From Pseudomonadota bacterium (lineage in GTDB: Bacteria; Pseudomonadota; Gammaproteobacteria; Burkholderiales; Burkholderiaceae_D): 7,268 bases of DNA. Location: NCBI GenBank assembly GCA_023409175.1, contig JAEYIG010000105.1, positions 1 to 7,268 of the forward strand, read 5' to 3'. The notes below the pieces were generated by a model, which searched no databases, was not told the DNA's origin, and worked only from the letters and a program-made list of their open reading frames with translations. The position numbers and the translations under genes were made by a program. Of the stretch, positions 1 through 7,268 are shown one piece after another (positions within the stretch are counted from its first letter, which is position 1; the number at the start of each line of letters is the position of its first letter).

Positions 1-2
1 TG

Positions 3-905
3 ATCATCGCTGAAGACATCGAAGGCGAAGCACTGGCTACCCTGGTTGTCAACAACATCCGTGGCATCCTGAAAACCTGTGCCGTCAAGGCTCCTGGTTT
101 CGGCGACCGCCGCAAAGCCATGCTGGAAGACATCGCTATCCTGACTGGTGGACAGGTTATTGCTGAAGAAGTCGGCCTGACCCTGGAAAACGTCACGCTG
201 GAACAACTCGGCCAGGCAAAACGTATTGAAGTCAACAAGGAAAACACCACCATTATCGACGGCGCAGGACAGGCTGATGCCATTGAGGCACGCGTCAAAC
301 AGGTCCGCGTACAGATGGAAGAAGCAACCTCCGACTACGACAAGGAAAAACTGCAGGAACGCATTGCCAAACTGGCCGGCGGTGTTGCCGTTATCAAGGT
401 CGGTGCTGCTACCGAAGTCGAAATGAAGGAAAAGAAAGCCCGTGTTGAAGATGCATTGCATGCAACCCGCGCTGCCGTTGAAGAAGGTATCGTTCCTGGT
501 GGCGGTGTTGCCCTCTTGCGTGCCCGTGCAAACGCCAAAGTCACGGCTGACAATGCCGATCAGCAGGCCGGTATCAATATTGTCATGCGTTCCGTTGAAG
601 AACCACTGCGCATGATCGTCCATAATGCCGGCGAAGAAGCTTCCGTCGTTGTCAACAAGGTCATGGAAGGTTCCGGTAACTTCGGTTACAACGCTGCTAA
701 CGGTACTTATGGCGACATGGTTGAAATGGGTGTTGTCGATCCAGCCAAGGTAACCCGTTCTGCACTGCAGAATGCCGCATCCATCGCATCCCTGATGCTG
801 ACCACGGATTGCATGATCTATGACATCCCTGAAGACAAACCTGCACCTGATATGGGTGGCATGGGCGGTATGGGTGGAATGGGAGGCATGGGCGGAATGA
901 TGTAA
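3..905 (+). CDS. groL: Chaperonin GroEL (Hsp60), C-terminal part; 5' end outside window
   Basis: GroEL is the 60-kDa subunit of the cytoplasmic double-ring chaperonin, which folds proteins with ATP and the co-chaperonin GroES. The frame is open from the window edge. The first full codon corresponds to about residue 249 of the 548-residue E. coli protein, so this is the second half of the apical domain plus the intermediate and equatorial domains. Hallmarks are [14 protein letters not shown] at the start, [32 protein letters not shown], and [17 protein letters not shown], whose Asp (fragment residue 150) aligns with the ATP-hydrolysis residue Asp398. PGGGVALL and [14 protein letters not shown] follow. 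The protein ends in the usual flexible Gly-Gly-Met tail. The truncation is only the window boundary; groES would be expected upstream. No TTA, CTA or TCA codon occurs in the fragment, which fits a highly expressed gene. A terminator follows 25 bp after the stop. Identification is secure. Confidence 0.98.
   Translation: MIAEDIEGEALATLVVNNIRGILKTCAVKAPGFGDRRKAMLEDIAILTGGQVIAEEVGLTLENVTLEQLGQAKRIEVNKENTTIIDGAGQADAIEARVKQVRVQMEEATSDYDKEKLQERIAKLAGGVAVIKVGAATEVEMKEKKARVEDALHATRAAVEEGIVPGGGVALLRARANAKVTADNADQQAGINIVMRSVEEPLRMIVHNAGEEASVVVNKVMEGSGNFGYNAANGTYGDMVEMGVVDPAKVTRSALQNAASIASLMLTTDCMIYDIPEDKPAPDMGGMGGMGGMGGMGGMM
852..902 (+). repeat. Met-Gly-Gly codon repeat of the GroEL C-terminal tail
   Basis: Five consecutive Met-Gly-Gly codon triplets are followed by Met-Met just before the groL stop. 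The GGM-rich tail is a conserved GroEL feature that projects into the ring cavity. The third bases vary (GGT/GGC/GGA), so the array is maintained at protein level rather than being a fresh DNA duplication. Confidence 0.9.
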
Positions 906-930
906 TTCCCCTTTGTAACCCGTATTACCT

Positions 931-962
931 AAAAAGCCTGCAGGCAATTCTGCAGGCTTTTT
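931..962. terminator. Bidirectional intrinsic terminator between groL and the marR-type gene
   Basis: A perfect 12-bp inverted repeat, AAAAAGCCTGCA / TGCAGGCTTTTT, surrounds an 8-nt loop (GGCAATTC). The GC core is flanked by A and T runs on both sides, so it can end transcription of groL on the + strand and of the convergent regulator on the - strand. The regulator's stop codon (962-964) starts on the last base of the dyad. Confidence 0.9.
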
Positions 963-1465
963 TACATCGTAAACGGCAACGGCTGCAAGGCAAATTCTTC
1001 ATCCACCTGGGCAATACTTTTCAACAGGACATCCATGCCTTCACCGACACGGGAGAGATCATCACCTGTCATTTGTGACAAGGCTTCAGGCAACAATCCC
1101 CTGACCGGTTCCGGAGCCTTTTGCAACACGGCCCGTCCTTTGTCAGTAAGCGTCAGATTGACAATCCGCTGATCCGTCGCCAGACGGGTCTTGCAAATCA
1201 TTTCTTTCTTTTCAAGCGCATCGAGCAGGTTACTGGCTGTCGTCTGGTGAATCGCCAGTTTTTTTGCCACTTCCCCGACGCGCAAACCCGGCATCACATC
1301 AATCTCTTTCATGATCCAGAGTTGTGCGCCAGTCACTCCCAGCTGTTTTTCAACACGCTGGGAATACTTTTGTGCTGCACTCACAATAATCCGGAATTTC
1401 TGAAGGATATCCAGATGAGAGAGCCCATCGGAACGCACTTCGGCCAATTTCGGTTTTCTCTTCAT
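962..1465 (-). CDS. MarR-family winged-helix transcriptional regulator
   Basis: The 167-residue product has the length and layout of a MarR-family dimeric DNA-binding repressor. Residues 15-55 form the N-terminal helical dimerisation region. Residues 61-90 (LRVGEVAKKLAIHQTTASNL onward) form the helix-turn-helix. Residues 91-114 form the wing, with the characteristic D98-x-R100 followed by LTLTDKGRAVL. The only cysteine is Cys91, at the start of the wing. The ATG at 1465 is preferred: it has an AGGG about 8 nt upstream and gives a normal family length. A longer reading from a TTG at 1528 would add 21 residues that resemble translated promoter DNA. The gene diverges from the chloride transporter (85 bp between start codons), and an inverted repeat lies in that gap, so the transporter gene is the natural regulatory target. 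The ligand cannot be told from sequence. The family is certain; the subfamily is unknown. Confidence 0.93.
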   Translation of the reverse strand: MKRKPKLAEVRSDGLSHLDILQKFRIIVSAAQKYSQRVEKQLGVTGAQLWIMKEIDVMPGLRVGEVAKKLAIHQTTASNLLDALEKKEMICKTRLATDQRIVNLTLTDKGRAVLQKAPEPVRGLLPEALSQMTGDDLSRVGEGMDVLLKSIAQVDEEFALQPLPFTM

Positions 1466-1493
1466 AAAAAGTGCCCTGAATTTACGGATAAGC

Positions 1494-1522
1494 TTGAAAT
1501 ATATTTGCCCAAATATAATAAT
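1494..1522 (+). promoter_or_regulatory. Predicted sigma-70 promoter of the CLC transporter gene
   Basis: TTGAAA at 1494-1499 (5 of 6 to the -35 consensus) and AATAAT at 1517-1522 (5 of 6 to the -10 consensus) are separated by exactly 17 bp. A start near 1529 would give a leader of about 22 nt before the ATG at 1551. A perfect TATAAT also occurs at 1514-1519, but the spacing to the same -35 would be only 14 bp. The call rests on motif matching alone. Confidence 0.55.
1500..1517. promoter_or_regulatory. Candidate MarR-type operator (18-bp inverted repeat)
   Basis: TATATTT-GCCC-AAATATA is a perfect 7-bp inverted repeat with a 4-bp centre. It fills the spacer of the predicted transporter promoter. 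MarR-family dimers bind palindromes of about 16-20 bp and often repress by blocking the promoter, so this is the best operator candidate for the adjacent regulator. AT-rich dyads also arise by chance, so binding is an inference. Confidence 0.5.
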
Positions 1523-1550
1523 ACGCAAAACTGTTGATTACTAGTTCATC

Positions 1551-2894
1551 ATGTCATTCCATCCATTCGATCATCACCCGACCAAAAGAGTACTCGTTCA
1601 AAAAACAGCCCGTTACTGGCGGCGTACCTGCGCCTGGATTCTTGCACCTGTCCTTATCGGTCTCGCAGGCGTCGGCATGGCAACATCGAGCGACTATGTG
1701 TTTGGACTCAATCAATGGATCGTGAGAAATGTTCCCTGGGCAGCGCTTTTTTACATGCCTGCAGGCTTTGCCCTGATCGTCTATATTTCGAGACGTTTTT
1801 TTCCCGGTACGCAAGGAAGCGGAATCCCCCAGACGATCGCTGTGATCGACGATGCCGATCACACCAAGAAAAGCAATCTTCTTTCGCTGAAAATCCTTTT
1901 CGGGAAAATAGCCATGCTGTTAGGCGGCTTGACCATCGGCGCATCCATCGGAAGGGAAGGACCGACGGTTCAGGTAGGCGCGTCCATCATGCACGCTTTC
2001 TATGGATACGGTACTTTAAAAACGGCTGAACAGCGGCGTACATTGGCTCTCGCCGGTGGTGCGGCCGGTATCGCAGCCGCTTTCAACACACCCTTGGCCG
2101 GCATCATGTTCGCCATGGAAGAACTGACCAAAAAGTATGTTTTCAAGGCCCACAGTTCGACATTGTTAACGGTCATTCTTTCCGGTCTTGTCTCGATTGC
2201 CTGTGTGGGCAATTACACTTATTTCGGCAAAACTGAAGCGACCATGACTTTGCTGGGTAACGTTCCGGCCGTTCTTGTATGCGGCATCGCAGGAGGAATA
2301 ACGGGTGGCCTATTCAGCCTGATCGTCCAGAAAATTTCCGTCACTCCTCCCGAAAGAGTCAAACAGATCGTACGTGCCCATCCCGTCATGTTTGCAGCTG
2401 CCTGCGGCCTCATCGTGGCCATCCTCGGTTTGATAACCGACGGTCTGGTCTATGGCACCGGCTACCAGCCTACCCGTATGACACTTGAAAGCGATGCGAA
2501 CGTTCTCGTGTGGTTTTATGGTATCGCCAAATTCCTTGCCACGCTCGTTTCAACCTTAAGCGGCATTCCGGGAGGATTGTTTGCGCCAACATTGTCGGTT
2601 GGAGCGGGCATTGGAGACAATATATTCGCGCTCTTTCCAGGCCTGGCTCCTCATGGCGCCATCATTATTCTGGTAATGGCAGCCTATCTTTCCGGTGTAA
2701 CGCGATCCCCCCTGACCTCTTTTATCATCACAATGGAAATGACAGGAAGCAGTCATATGCTGTTTTCATTGATGACAGCGGCATTGCTGGCCAGTTATGT
2801 TTCGAAGCTCGTGACACCTGTTCCTCTTTATCACGCACTGGCAAAAAACTTTGAATACCCGGAGCCTAAAAAAACGGCTTCCCCTGCATCCTGA
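1551..2894 (+). CDS. CLC-family chloride transporter (probable Cl-/H+ antiporter)
   Basis: This 447-residue polytopic inner-membrane protein has all the signature segments of the CLC family: GSGIPQ (89-94, with the central anion-coordinating Ser90), GREGPTVQ (134-141, with gating Glu136), GIPGGLFAPT (338-347) and Tyr427 in the C-terminal VPLYHAL. In E. coli ClcA these correspond to Ser107, Glu148, the N-helix signature and Tyr445. FNTPLAGIMFAMEEL (178-192) aligns with FNTPLAGILFIIEEM, so the internal proton glutamate (Glu203 in E. coli) is present as Glu191. That favours a 2Cl-/H+ exchanger over a channel. There is no C-terminal CBS domain pair. An in-frame stop at 1542 makes the ATG at 1551 the first possible start, though no convincing Shine-Dalgarno is seen before it. 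E. coli ClcA works in extreme acid resistance; a similar role here is an inference, and strict orthology to clcA is not established. The gene ends 7 bp before a terminator. Confidence 0.95.
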   Translation: MSFHPFDHHPTKRVLVQKTARYWRRTCAWILAPVLIGLAGVGMATSSDYVFGLNQWIVRNVPWAALFYMPAGFALIVYISRRFFPGTQGSGIPQTIAVIDDADHTKKSNLLSLKILFGKIAMLLGGLTIGASIGREGPTVQVGASIMHAFYGYGTLKTAEQRRTLALAGGAAGIAAAFNTPLAGIMFAMEELTKKYVFKAHSSTLLTVILSGLVSIACVGNYTYFGKTEATMTLLGNVPAVLVCGIAGGITGGLFSLIVQKISVTPPERVKQIVRAHPVMFAAACGLIVAILGLITDGLVYGTGYQPTRMTLESDANVLVWFYGIAKFLATLVSTLSGIPGGLFAPTLSVGAGIGDNIFALFPGLAPHGAIIILVMAAYLSGVTRSPLTSFIITMEMTGSSHMLFSLMTAALLASYVSKLVTPVPLYHALAKNFEYPEPKKTASPAS

Positions 2895-2901
2895 CGACAT
2901 G

Positions 2902-2929
2902 AAAAAGGCCGCTATCAAGCGGCCTTTTT
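2902..2929. terminator. Bidirectional intrinsic terminator between the CLC gene and fur
   Basis: A perfect 11-bp inverted repeat, AAAAAGGCCGC / GCGGCCTTTTT, encloses a 6-nt TATCAA loop. The stem is GC-rich with an A run on one side and a T run on the other, so it serves both convergent genes. It begins 7 bp after the transporter stop and lies 33 bp beyond the fur stop. Confidence 0.93.
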
Positions 2930-2962
2930 ATCTTCCAGTCAAAAGAACGACACGGGATCCGT

Positions 2963-3397
2963 CTATTTCCGAGACTTGCCTTCCGTGTTAACACAACCAC
3001 AACGTCCGTAAATCGCCAGAGTATGATCGACGATTTCGAAACCGAGCTTGTCAGCAATTTCATATTGCCGTTTTTCGATTTCATCGTCCTGAAACTCTTC
3101 GACCCGGCCGCAATCAATACAAACGATATGGTCATGATGCGAACCTTCGTTCAATTCGAACACGGCTTTGCCGGTTTCAAAATAATTTCGTGATAATATC
3201 CCAGCCTGTTCAAATTGCGTGAGAACCCGATAAACCGTTGCCAGTCCGATTTCGAGGTTTTCCGATATAAGCAAACGGTAAATATCTTCCGCGCTTAAAT
3301 GGCGCACGGAATTCTTTTGAAAAATCTCGAGGATTTTCAATCGGGGGAGAGTCGCTTTAAGACCTGTTGCTTTCAATTCGGCAGGATTATTGCTCAT
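2963..3397 (-). CDS. fur: Ferric uptake regulator Fur
   Basis: Fur is the cytoplasmic Fe(II)-responsive dimeric repressor of iron-uptake genes. The 144-residue length is typical. Residues 1-80 form the winged-helix DNA-binding domain (recognition region [16 protein letters not shown], 51-66), and residues 85-135 form the metal-binding dimerisation domain. Metal ligands sit at the same numbering as in characterised Fur proteins: His33, Glu81, His88 and His90 for the regulatory site; His87, Asp89, Glu108 and His125 for the second; and Cys93-x-x-Cys96 for the structural zinc site. A further CGC (Cys133, Cys135) lies near the C-terminus. The pattern [11 protein letters not shown] is that of true Fur rather than Zur or PerR. 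The ATG at 3397 starts a standard Fur N-terminus. The gene is divergent from bamE, as in many Burkholderiales. A weak Fur-box-like sequence lies just upstream, so autoregulation is possible. Confidence 0.97.
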   Translation of the reverse strand: MSNNPAELKATGLKATLPRLKILEIFQKNSVRHLSAEDIYRLLISENLEIGLATVYRVLTQFEQAGILSRNYFETGKAVFELNEGSHHDHIVCIDCGRVEEFQDDEIEKRQYEIADKLGFEIVDHTLAIYGRCGCVNTEGKSRK

Positions 3398-3403
3398 TGT
3401 TTT

Positions 3404-3422
3404 GAGAATGATATGAATTTCT
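3404..3422. promoter_or_regulatory. Weak Fur-box-like sequence upstream of fur
   Basis: The 19-mer GAGAATGATATGAATTTCT matches the classical Fur box consensus GATAATGATAATCATTATC at 12 of 19 positions, best in the left half. It lies 7-25 bp before the fur start codon and downstream of the predicted fur promoter, a position where repressor binding could give autoregulation. The match is modest and the region is AT-rich, so the call is tentative. Confidence 0.3.
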
Positions 3423-3450
3423 GAATTGGTTCTGTATTAATATCTGCTTT

Positions 3451-3479
3451 ATCATATAGTGTTTGTTTAATCTGCTCAA
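3451..3479 (-). promoter_or_regulatory. Predicted sigma-70 promoter of fur
   Basis: Read on the minus strand, TTGAGC (3479-3474, 4 of 6) and TATGAT (3456-3451, 5 of 6) are separated by exactly 17 bp. Transcription would start near 3444, giving a leader of about 47 nt before fur. Confidence 0.45.
3455..3460 (+). promoter_or_regulatory. Possible -10 element for the bamE-dapB operon
   Basis: TATAGT (5 of 6 to TATAAT) lies on the + strand and overlaps the divergent fur -10 by two bases, so the two promoters would be back to back. No convincing -35 is found 16-18 bp upstream, so the element is weakly supported. Transcription from here would leave a leader of about 40 nt before the bamE ATG. Confidence 0.25.
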
Positions 3480-3506
3480 TAATTGCTACTAGGATCGAAC
3501 TTCGTA

Positions 3507-4628
3507 ATGCATACCAAAATAGCCAGCCTGTGGCGGTTCATTCGCACACCTGCACTGCTTACATCAACAACTGTCCTGCTGATCAGTTGTGCTTCAAAGA
3601 ATCCCCTGATTGACGAAGTCGAACAGCCAAAAAAGGAAAAACCTGTTGTATCGGCAACAACAGATGAAAAACCTGTCAAAACAATTGAAGCAGATAAACC
3701 TGAACCGAAAAAAGCGAAACCTGCCGTTACCCGATCCGACGTCGAACTGGTCAGCGAAAACGAAAACGACCTGAACAGGCAACCGACCGGCATGAGAAAA
3801 TGGATAAGCAAACTGACGCCATACAAAGTCGATGTCCAGCAAGGTAACTTCGTATCGTCTGAAATGCTGTCCAAATTAAAACCGGGCATGACAAAAGAAC
3901 AAGTCAAGTTCGTCCTGGGAACACCATTATTGACCGACATGTTCCATGGGAACCGTTGGGATTACCTCTTCAGGCTTCAAAAACCAAATGGCGCGGTAAC
4001 GACAAACAGGGTCACCATTTTCTTCAATGAAAACCTCGTCGACCGCATCCAGAATGACAATTTGCCTGATGAGGCAGAATACCTGTCGCACATCGCCGGA
4101 GACAAGGTTCCGACAGAAAAAGCGAAAAAGAGTTCATCTGATGACGCATACAAGACATCCGGAAAAGCGCCTGCTGTAACTGAAAAGGAAAATTCTTCAC
4201 AGCAACCAAAAGATTCCTCCTCTTTCATTGCGTCGGATAAACCTGTCAGCACACCTGAACCTGCCAAAGTTTCCGAACCCGTTAAAGTTTCTGAACCTGT
4301 CACGGTTTCCGAACCTGTCAAAGTTTCCGAACCTGTCACGGTTTCCGAACCTGTCAAAGTTTCCGAACCTGTCAAAGTTTCTGAAGTTTCTGAACCCGTC
4401 AAGGTTTCCGAACCTGCCAGATCTGCCGAAACAACTGCGGCATCCCAAAATGCTACGCGCATGAAGCGTCCTGAAAAAGCAAAGACGGTTCAAACGGATT
4501 CCACCGACGATGACACGTCATCACCAAAAAACAATATAAAGTCATTCGAGCCAATCAGTATCCCAAGCAGGACAGGCAAAATGCTGCCTGCTTCTCCGAA
4601 TGATCAATTGATCGGAAATATTCAATGA
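3507..4628 (+). CDS. bamE: Outer-membrane assembly lipoprotein BamE (SmpA/OmlA), greatly extended
   Basis: BamE is a small lipoprotein of the BAM complex, which inserts beta-barrel proteins into the outer membrane from the periplasmic side. The start is set at the ATG at 3507 (373 residues), with AGGA 12 nt upstream. It opens a lipoprotein signal peptide: basic N-region, hydrophobic [12 protein letters not shown], then the lipobox LISC with lipidated Cys28. A TTG at 3483 would add eight residues with no ribosome-binding site. The BamE fold spans about residues 106-184: [20 protein letters not shown], then [25 protein letters not shown] and [13 protein letters not shown], close to the E. coli protein of 113 residues. 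Two additions are unusual. One is a linker of about 77 residues, rich in Lys, Pro and Glu, between the lipid anchor and the fold. The other is a tail of about 189 residues holding a VKVSEP hexapeptide array (residues 253-303). Both look disordered. The gene overlaps dapB by 4 bp, so the two are probably one transcript. Confidence 0.93.
   Translation: MHTKIASLWRFIRTPALLTSTTVLLISCASKNPLIDEVEQPKKEKPVVSATTDEKPVKTIEADKPEPKKAKPAVTRSDVELVSENENDLNRQPTGMRKWISKLTPYKVDVQQGNFVSSEMLSKLKPGMTKEQVKFVLGTPLLTDMFHGNRWDYLFRLQKPNGAVTTNRVTIFFNENLVDRIQNDNLPDEAEYLSHIAGDKVPTEKAKKSSSDDAYKTSGKAPAVTEKENSSQQPKDSSSFIASDKPVSTPEPAKVSEPVKVSEPVTVSEPVKVSEPVTVSEPVKVSEPVKVSEVSEPVKVSEPARSAETTAASQNATRMKRPEKAKTVQTDSTDDDTSSPKNNIKSFEPISIPSRTGKMLPASPNDQLIGNIQ
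4263..4415 (+). repeat. 18-bp tandem repeat encoding [12 protein letters not shown] hexapeptides in BamE
   Basis: The 153 bp hold 8.5 units of an 18-bp repeat, typical unit GTCAAAGTTTCCGAACCT, all in the bamE frame. The hexapeptides read [36 protein letters not shown], then a nine-residue unit VKVSEVSEP with an internal VSE slip, then VKVSEP. Units alternate Lys and Thr, so a 36-bp higher-order unit is visible: 4299-4334 is identical to 4335-4370. Unit length is a multiple of three, so changes in copy number keep the frame. Confidence 0.97.
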
Positions 4629-5431
4629 GTAAAATGAAAATCGCTATTGCTGGTGCAAATGGCCGTATGGGCCATATGTTGATCGAGGCTGTCCTGAAAG
4701 CGGACGATGCTGTTTTGTCCGGTGCACTTGATGTGCCGAATTCCGCCAATCTGGGTAATGATGCCGGGATGTTCCTTGGTGAGAAAACCGGTGTCACCAT
4801 TGAATCGGACATGTCGAAAGCATTGAAAGACGCTGATTTTCTCATCGATTTCACCCGTCCTGAGGGAACGCTTGAACATCTGGATTATTGTGTCAAAAAC
4901 AATATCAAGGTCATTATCGGAACCACCGGCTTCGATGAGGCAGGGAAAAAGGCTATTGCCAAAGCGGCGGAAACGATTGCCGTCGTCTTTGCTCCGAACA
5001 TGAGTGTTGGCGTTAATGTGACGATGAAACTTCTGGAAATGGCAGCAAAAAATTTTGCTGAAGGTTATGACATTGAAGTGATTGAAGCGCATCACCGACA
5101 CAAGGTTGATGCCCCATCTGGAACGGCACTGAAAATGGGCGAGGTTATCGCCAATGCCATCGGTCGTGACCTGAAAGAATGCGCCGTTTATTCACGTGAA
5201 GGCATTACCGGGGAACGCGATCCATCAACCATCGGTTTTTCCACCATACGTGGCGGCGACATTGTCGGCGACCATACCGTTCTTTTTGCCGGCACCGGCG
5301 AACGCATTGAAATCACACACAAATCCGCAAGCCGTGCGACTTATGCCCAGGGCAGCTTGAGAGCGGCCCGGTTTATAGCCGACAAGAAAAACGGCCTTTT
5401 CGATATGCAGGACGTACTCGGCCTGAAGTAA
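4625..5431 (+). CDS. dapB: 4-hydroxy-tetrahydrodipicolinate reductase DapB
   Basis: DapB reduces the DapA product with NAD(P)H to tetrahydrodipicolinate, in the cytoplasmic diaminopimelate/lysine pathway that supplies peptidoglycan and protein synthesis. The 268-residue length is normal. The dinucleotide-binding loop GANGRMG is at 10-16, IGTTGF at 98-103 and [11 protein letters not shown] at 122-132. The family signature [16 protein letters not shown] (154-169) contains catalytic His156 and Lys160. [18 protein letters not shown] (206-223) belongs to the substrate-binding and tetramerisation domain. The ATG shares an ATGA overlap with the bamE stop, and GGAAA lies 6 nt upstream inside bamE, which points to translational coupling. 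A second in-frame ATG three codons later is less likely. A probable terminator overlaps the stop codon, so leuS is likely a separate unit. Confidence 0.98.
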   Translation: MSKMKIAIAGANGRMGHMLIEAVLKADDAVLSGALDVPNSANLGNDAGMFLGEKTGVTIESDMSKALKDADFLIDFTRPEGTLEHLDYCVKNNIKVIIGTTGFDEAGKKAIAKAAETIAVVFAPNMSVGVNVTMKLLEMAAKNFAEGYDIEVIEAHHRHKVDAPSGTALKMGEVIANAIGRDLKECAVYSREGITGERDPSTIGFSTIRGGDIVGDHTVLFAGTGERIEITHKSASRATYAQGSLRAARFIADKKNGLFDMQDVLGLK

Positions 5432-5449
5432 TGCCTCATGCCGTTTTTT
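5419..5449 (+). terminator. Probable intrinsic terminator of the bamE-dapB unit
   Basis: CGGCCTGA and TCATGCCG form a stem (4 bp, one mismatch, 3 bp) around AGTAATGCC, immediately followed by six T residues. The hairpin begins in the last dapB codons and spans the stop. It is weaker than the other two terminators in the window. Confidence 0.5.
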
Positions 5450-5484
5450 CATTCATTACCGAAATTCGTTTTCGGTAATGAATG
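5450..5484. repeat. Perfect 15-bp inverted repeat in the dapB-leuS gap
   Basis: CATTCATTACCGAAA and TTTCGGTAATGAATG are exact reverse complements separated by 5 nt (TTCGT). No T run follows on either strand, so it is not a textbook terminator by itself, though it sits directly after the T run of the dapB terminator. It could stabilise the dapB 3' end, form part of the leuS leader, or be a protein-binding dyad. No second copy is seen in this window. Confidence 0.85.
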
Positions 5485-5540
5485 GAATACAATGCGTATT
5501 TTCAACGGAATGCGCGTCAATACCATGTAAATATTCCGGA

Positions 5541-5565
5541 ATGAGTGGCATATCGTGCTACTCGT
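5541..5565. repeat. 10-bp imperfect dyad / RNA hairpin upstream of leuS
   Basis: ATGAGTGGCA and TGCTACTCGT pair over all ten positions as RNA, with two G-U pairs, around a TATCG loop. In DNA the dyad covers the -35 and spacer of the predicted leuS promoter, so it may be an operator. If transcription starts upstream it would be an RNA hairpin. The overlapping ATTCCGGAAT (5533-5542) is a separate perfect 10-bp palindrome. Confidence 0.6.
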
Positions 5566-5573
5566 ATTATCAT
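5545..5573 (+). promoter_or_regulatory. Candidate sigma-70 promoter of leuS
   Basis: GTGGCA (5545-5550, 4 of 6) and TATCAT (5568-5573, 5 of 6) are separated by 17 bp. An overlapping alternative -10, TATTAT (5565-5570), has no good -35. A start near 5580 would give a leader of about 44 nt. Support is motif matching only. Confidence 0.35.
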
Positions 5574-5602
5574 ATGGTCTTCCGTCAAAGAACGAACCTT
5601 AA

Positions 5603-7268
<1,666 letters not shown>

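Noticed and set aside
3..120. Possible truncated or broken groL beginning at the ATG at 120
   Set aside because: The frame is open upstream to the window edge and aligns without a gap to GroEL, so the gene is simply cut by the window.
1466..1528. Upstream TTG start adding 21 residues to the MarR-type regulator
   Set aside because: The extension uses a TTG codon without a ribosome-binding site, would translate the promoter and dyad region, and makes the protein longer than usual for the family.
1121..1537. 138-codon + strand frame opposite the MarR-type gene
   Set aside because: It is a shadow of the regulator, whose helix-turn-helix and wing motifs are clear on the minus strand.
3977..4462. 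Minus-strand 161-codon frame with a regular TGSETL-type repeat
   Set aside because: It is the antisense translation of the bamE 18-bp repeat. A repeat whose length is a multiple of three yields periodic peptides in every open frame. The + strand frame has the signal peptide, the BamE fold and the overlap with dapB.
5492..5530. Leucine leader peptide for attenuation of leuS
   Set aside because: The 12-codon frame has no leucine codons, and no terminator with a T run follows it.
5546..5560. TGGCATATCGTGCTA as a sigma-54 promoter for leuS
   Set aside because: The GG and GC dinucleotides are separated by 8 bp rather than the required 10, and housekeeping synthetases are not normally sigma-54 dependent.

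Overview
This window looks like ordinary chromosome of a betaproteobacterium in the order Burkholderiales. The divergent fur / bamE-dapB layout followed by leuS is typical of that order. The GroEL and LeuRS sequences and the moderate GC content suggest an Oxalobacter-like member of the Oxalobacteraceae; this genus-level guess is an inference. There is no rRNA, tRNA, CRISPR array, insertion sequence or prophage gene.

Layout from left to right. Positions 3-905 hold the last 300 codons of the chaperonin gene groL, closed by a strong two-way terminator. A convergent MarR-family regulator lies at 962-1465 (-), and a CLC-type chloride transporter diverges from it at 1551-2894 (+). The gap between these two contains a good sigma-70-like promoter whose spacer is an AT-rich inverted repeat, so the regulator probably controls the transporter, itself, or both. 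A second two-way terminator (2902-2929) separates the transporter from the convergent fur gene (2963-3397, -). Fur diverges from bamE (3507-4628, +), which overlaps dapB (4625-5431, +) by 4 bp. After a 192-bp leader rich in dyad symmetry comes leuS (5624 to beyond the window edge, +).

Functional grouping. Most genes are housekeeping: protein folding (GroEL), iron homeostasis (Fur), outer-membrane protein assembly (BamE), diaminopimelate/lysine synthesis for the cell wall (DapB) and leucine tRNA charging (LeuRS). The marR-clc pair is the most accessory-looking part.

No dramatic new system is visible. The points most worth a second look are: a BamE lipoprotein enlarged to about 373 residues by disordered tethers and a VKVSEP hexapeptide array; the inverted repeat inside the clc promoter; and the two inverted repeats in the leuS leader.
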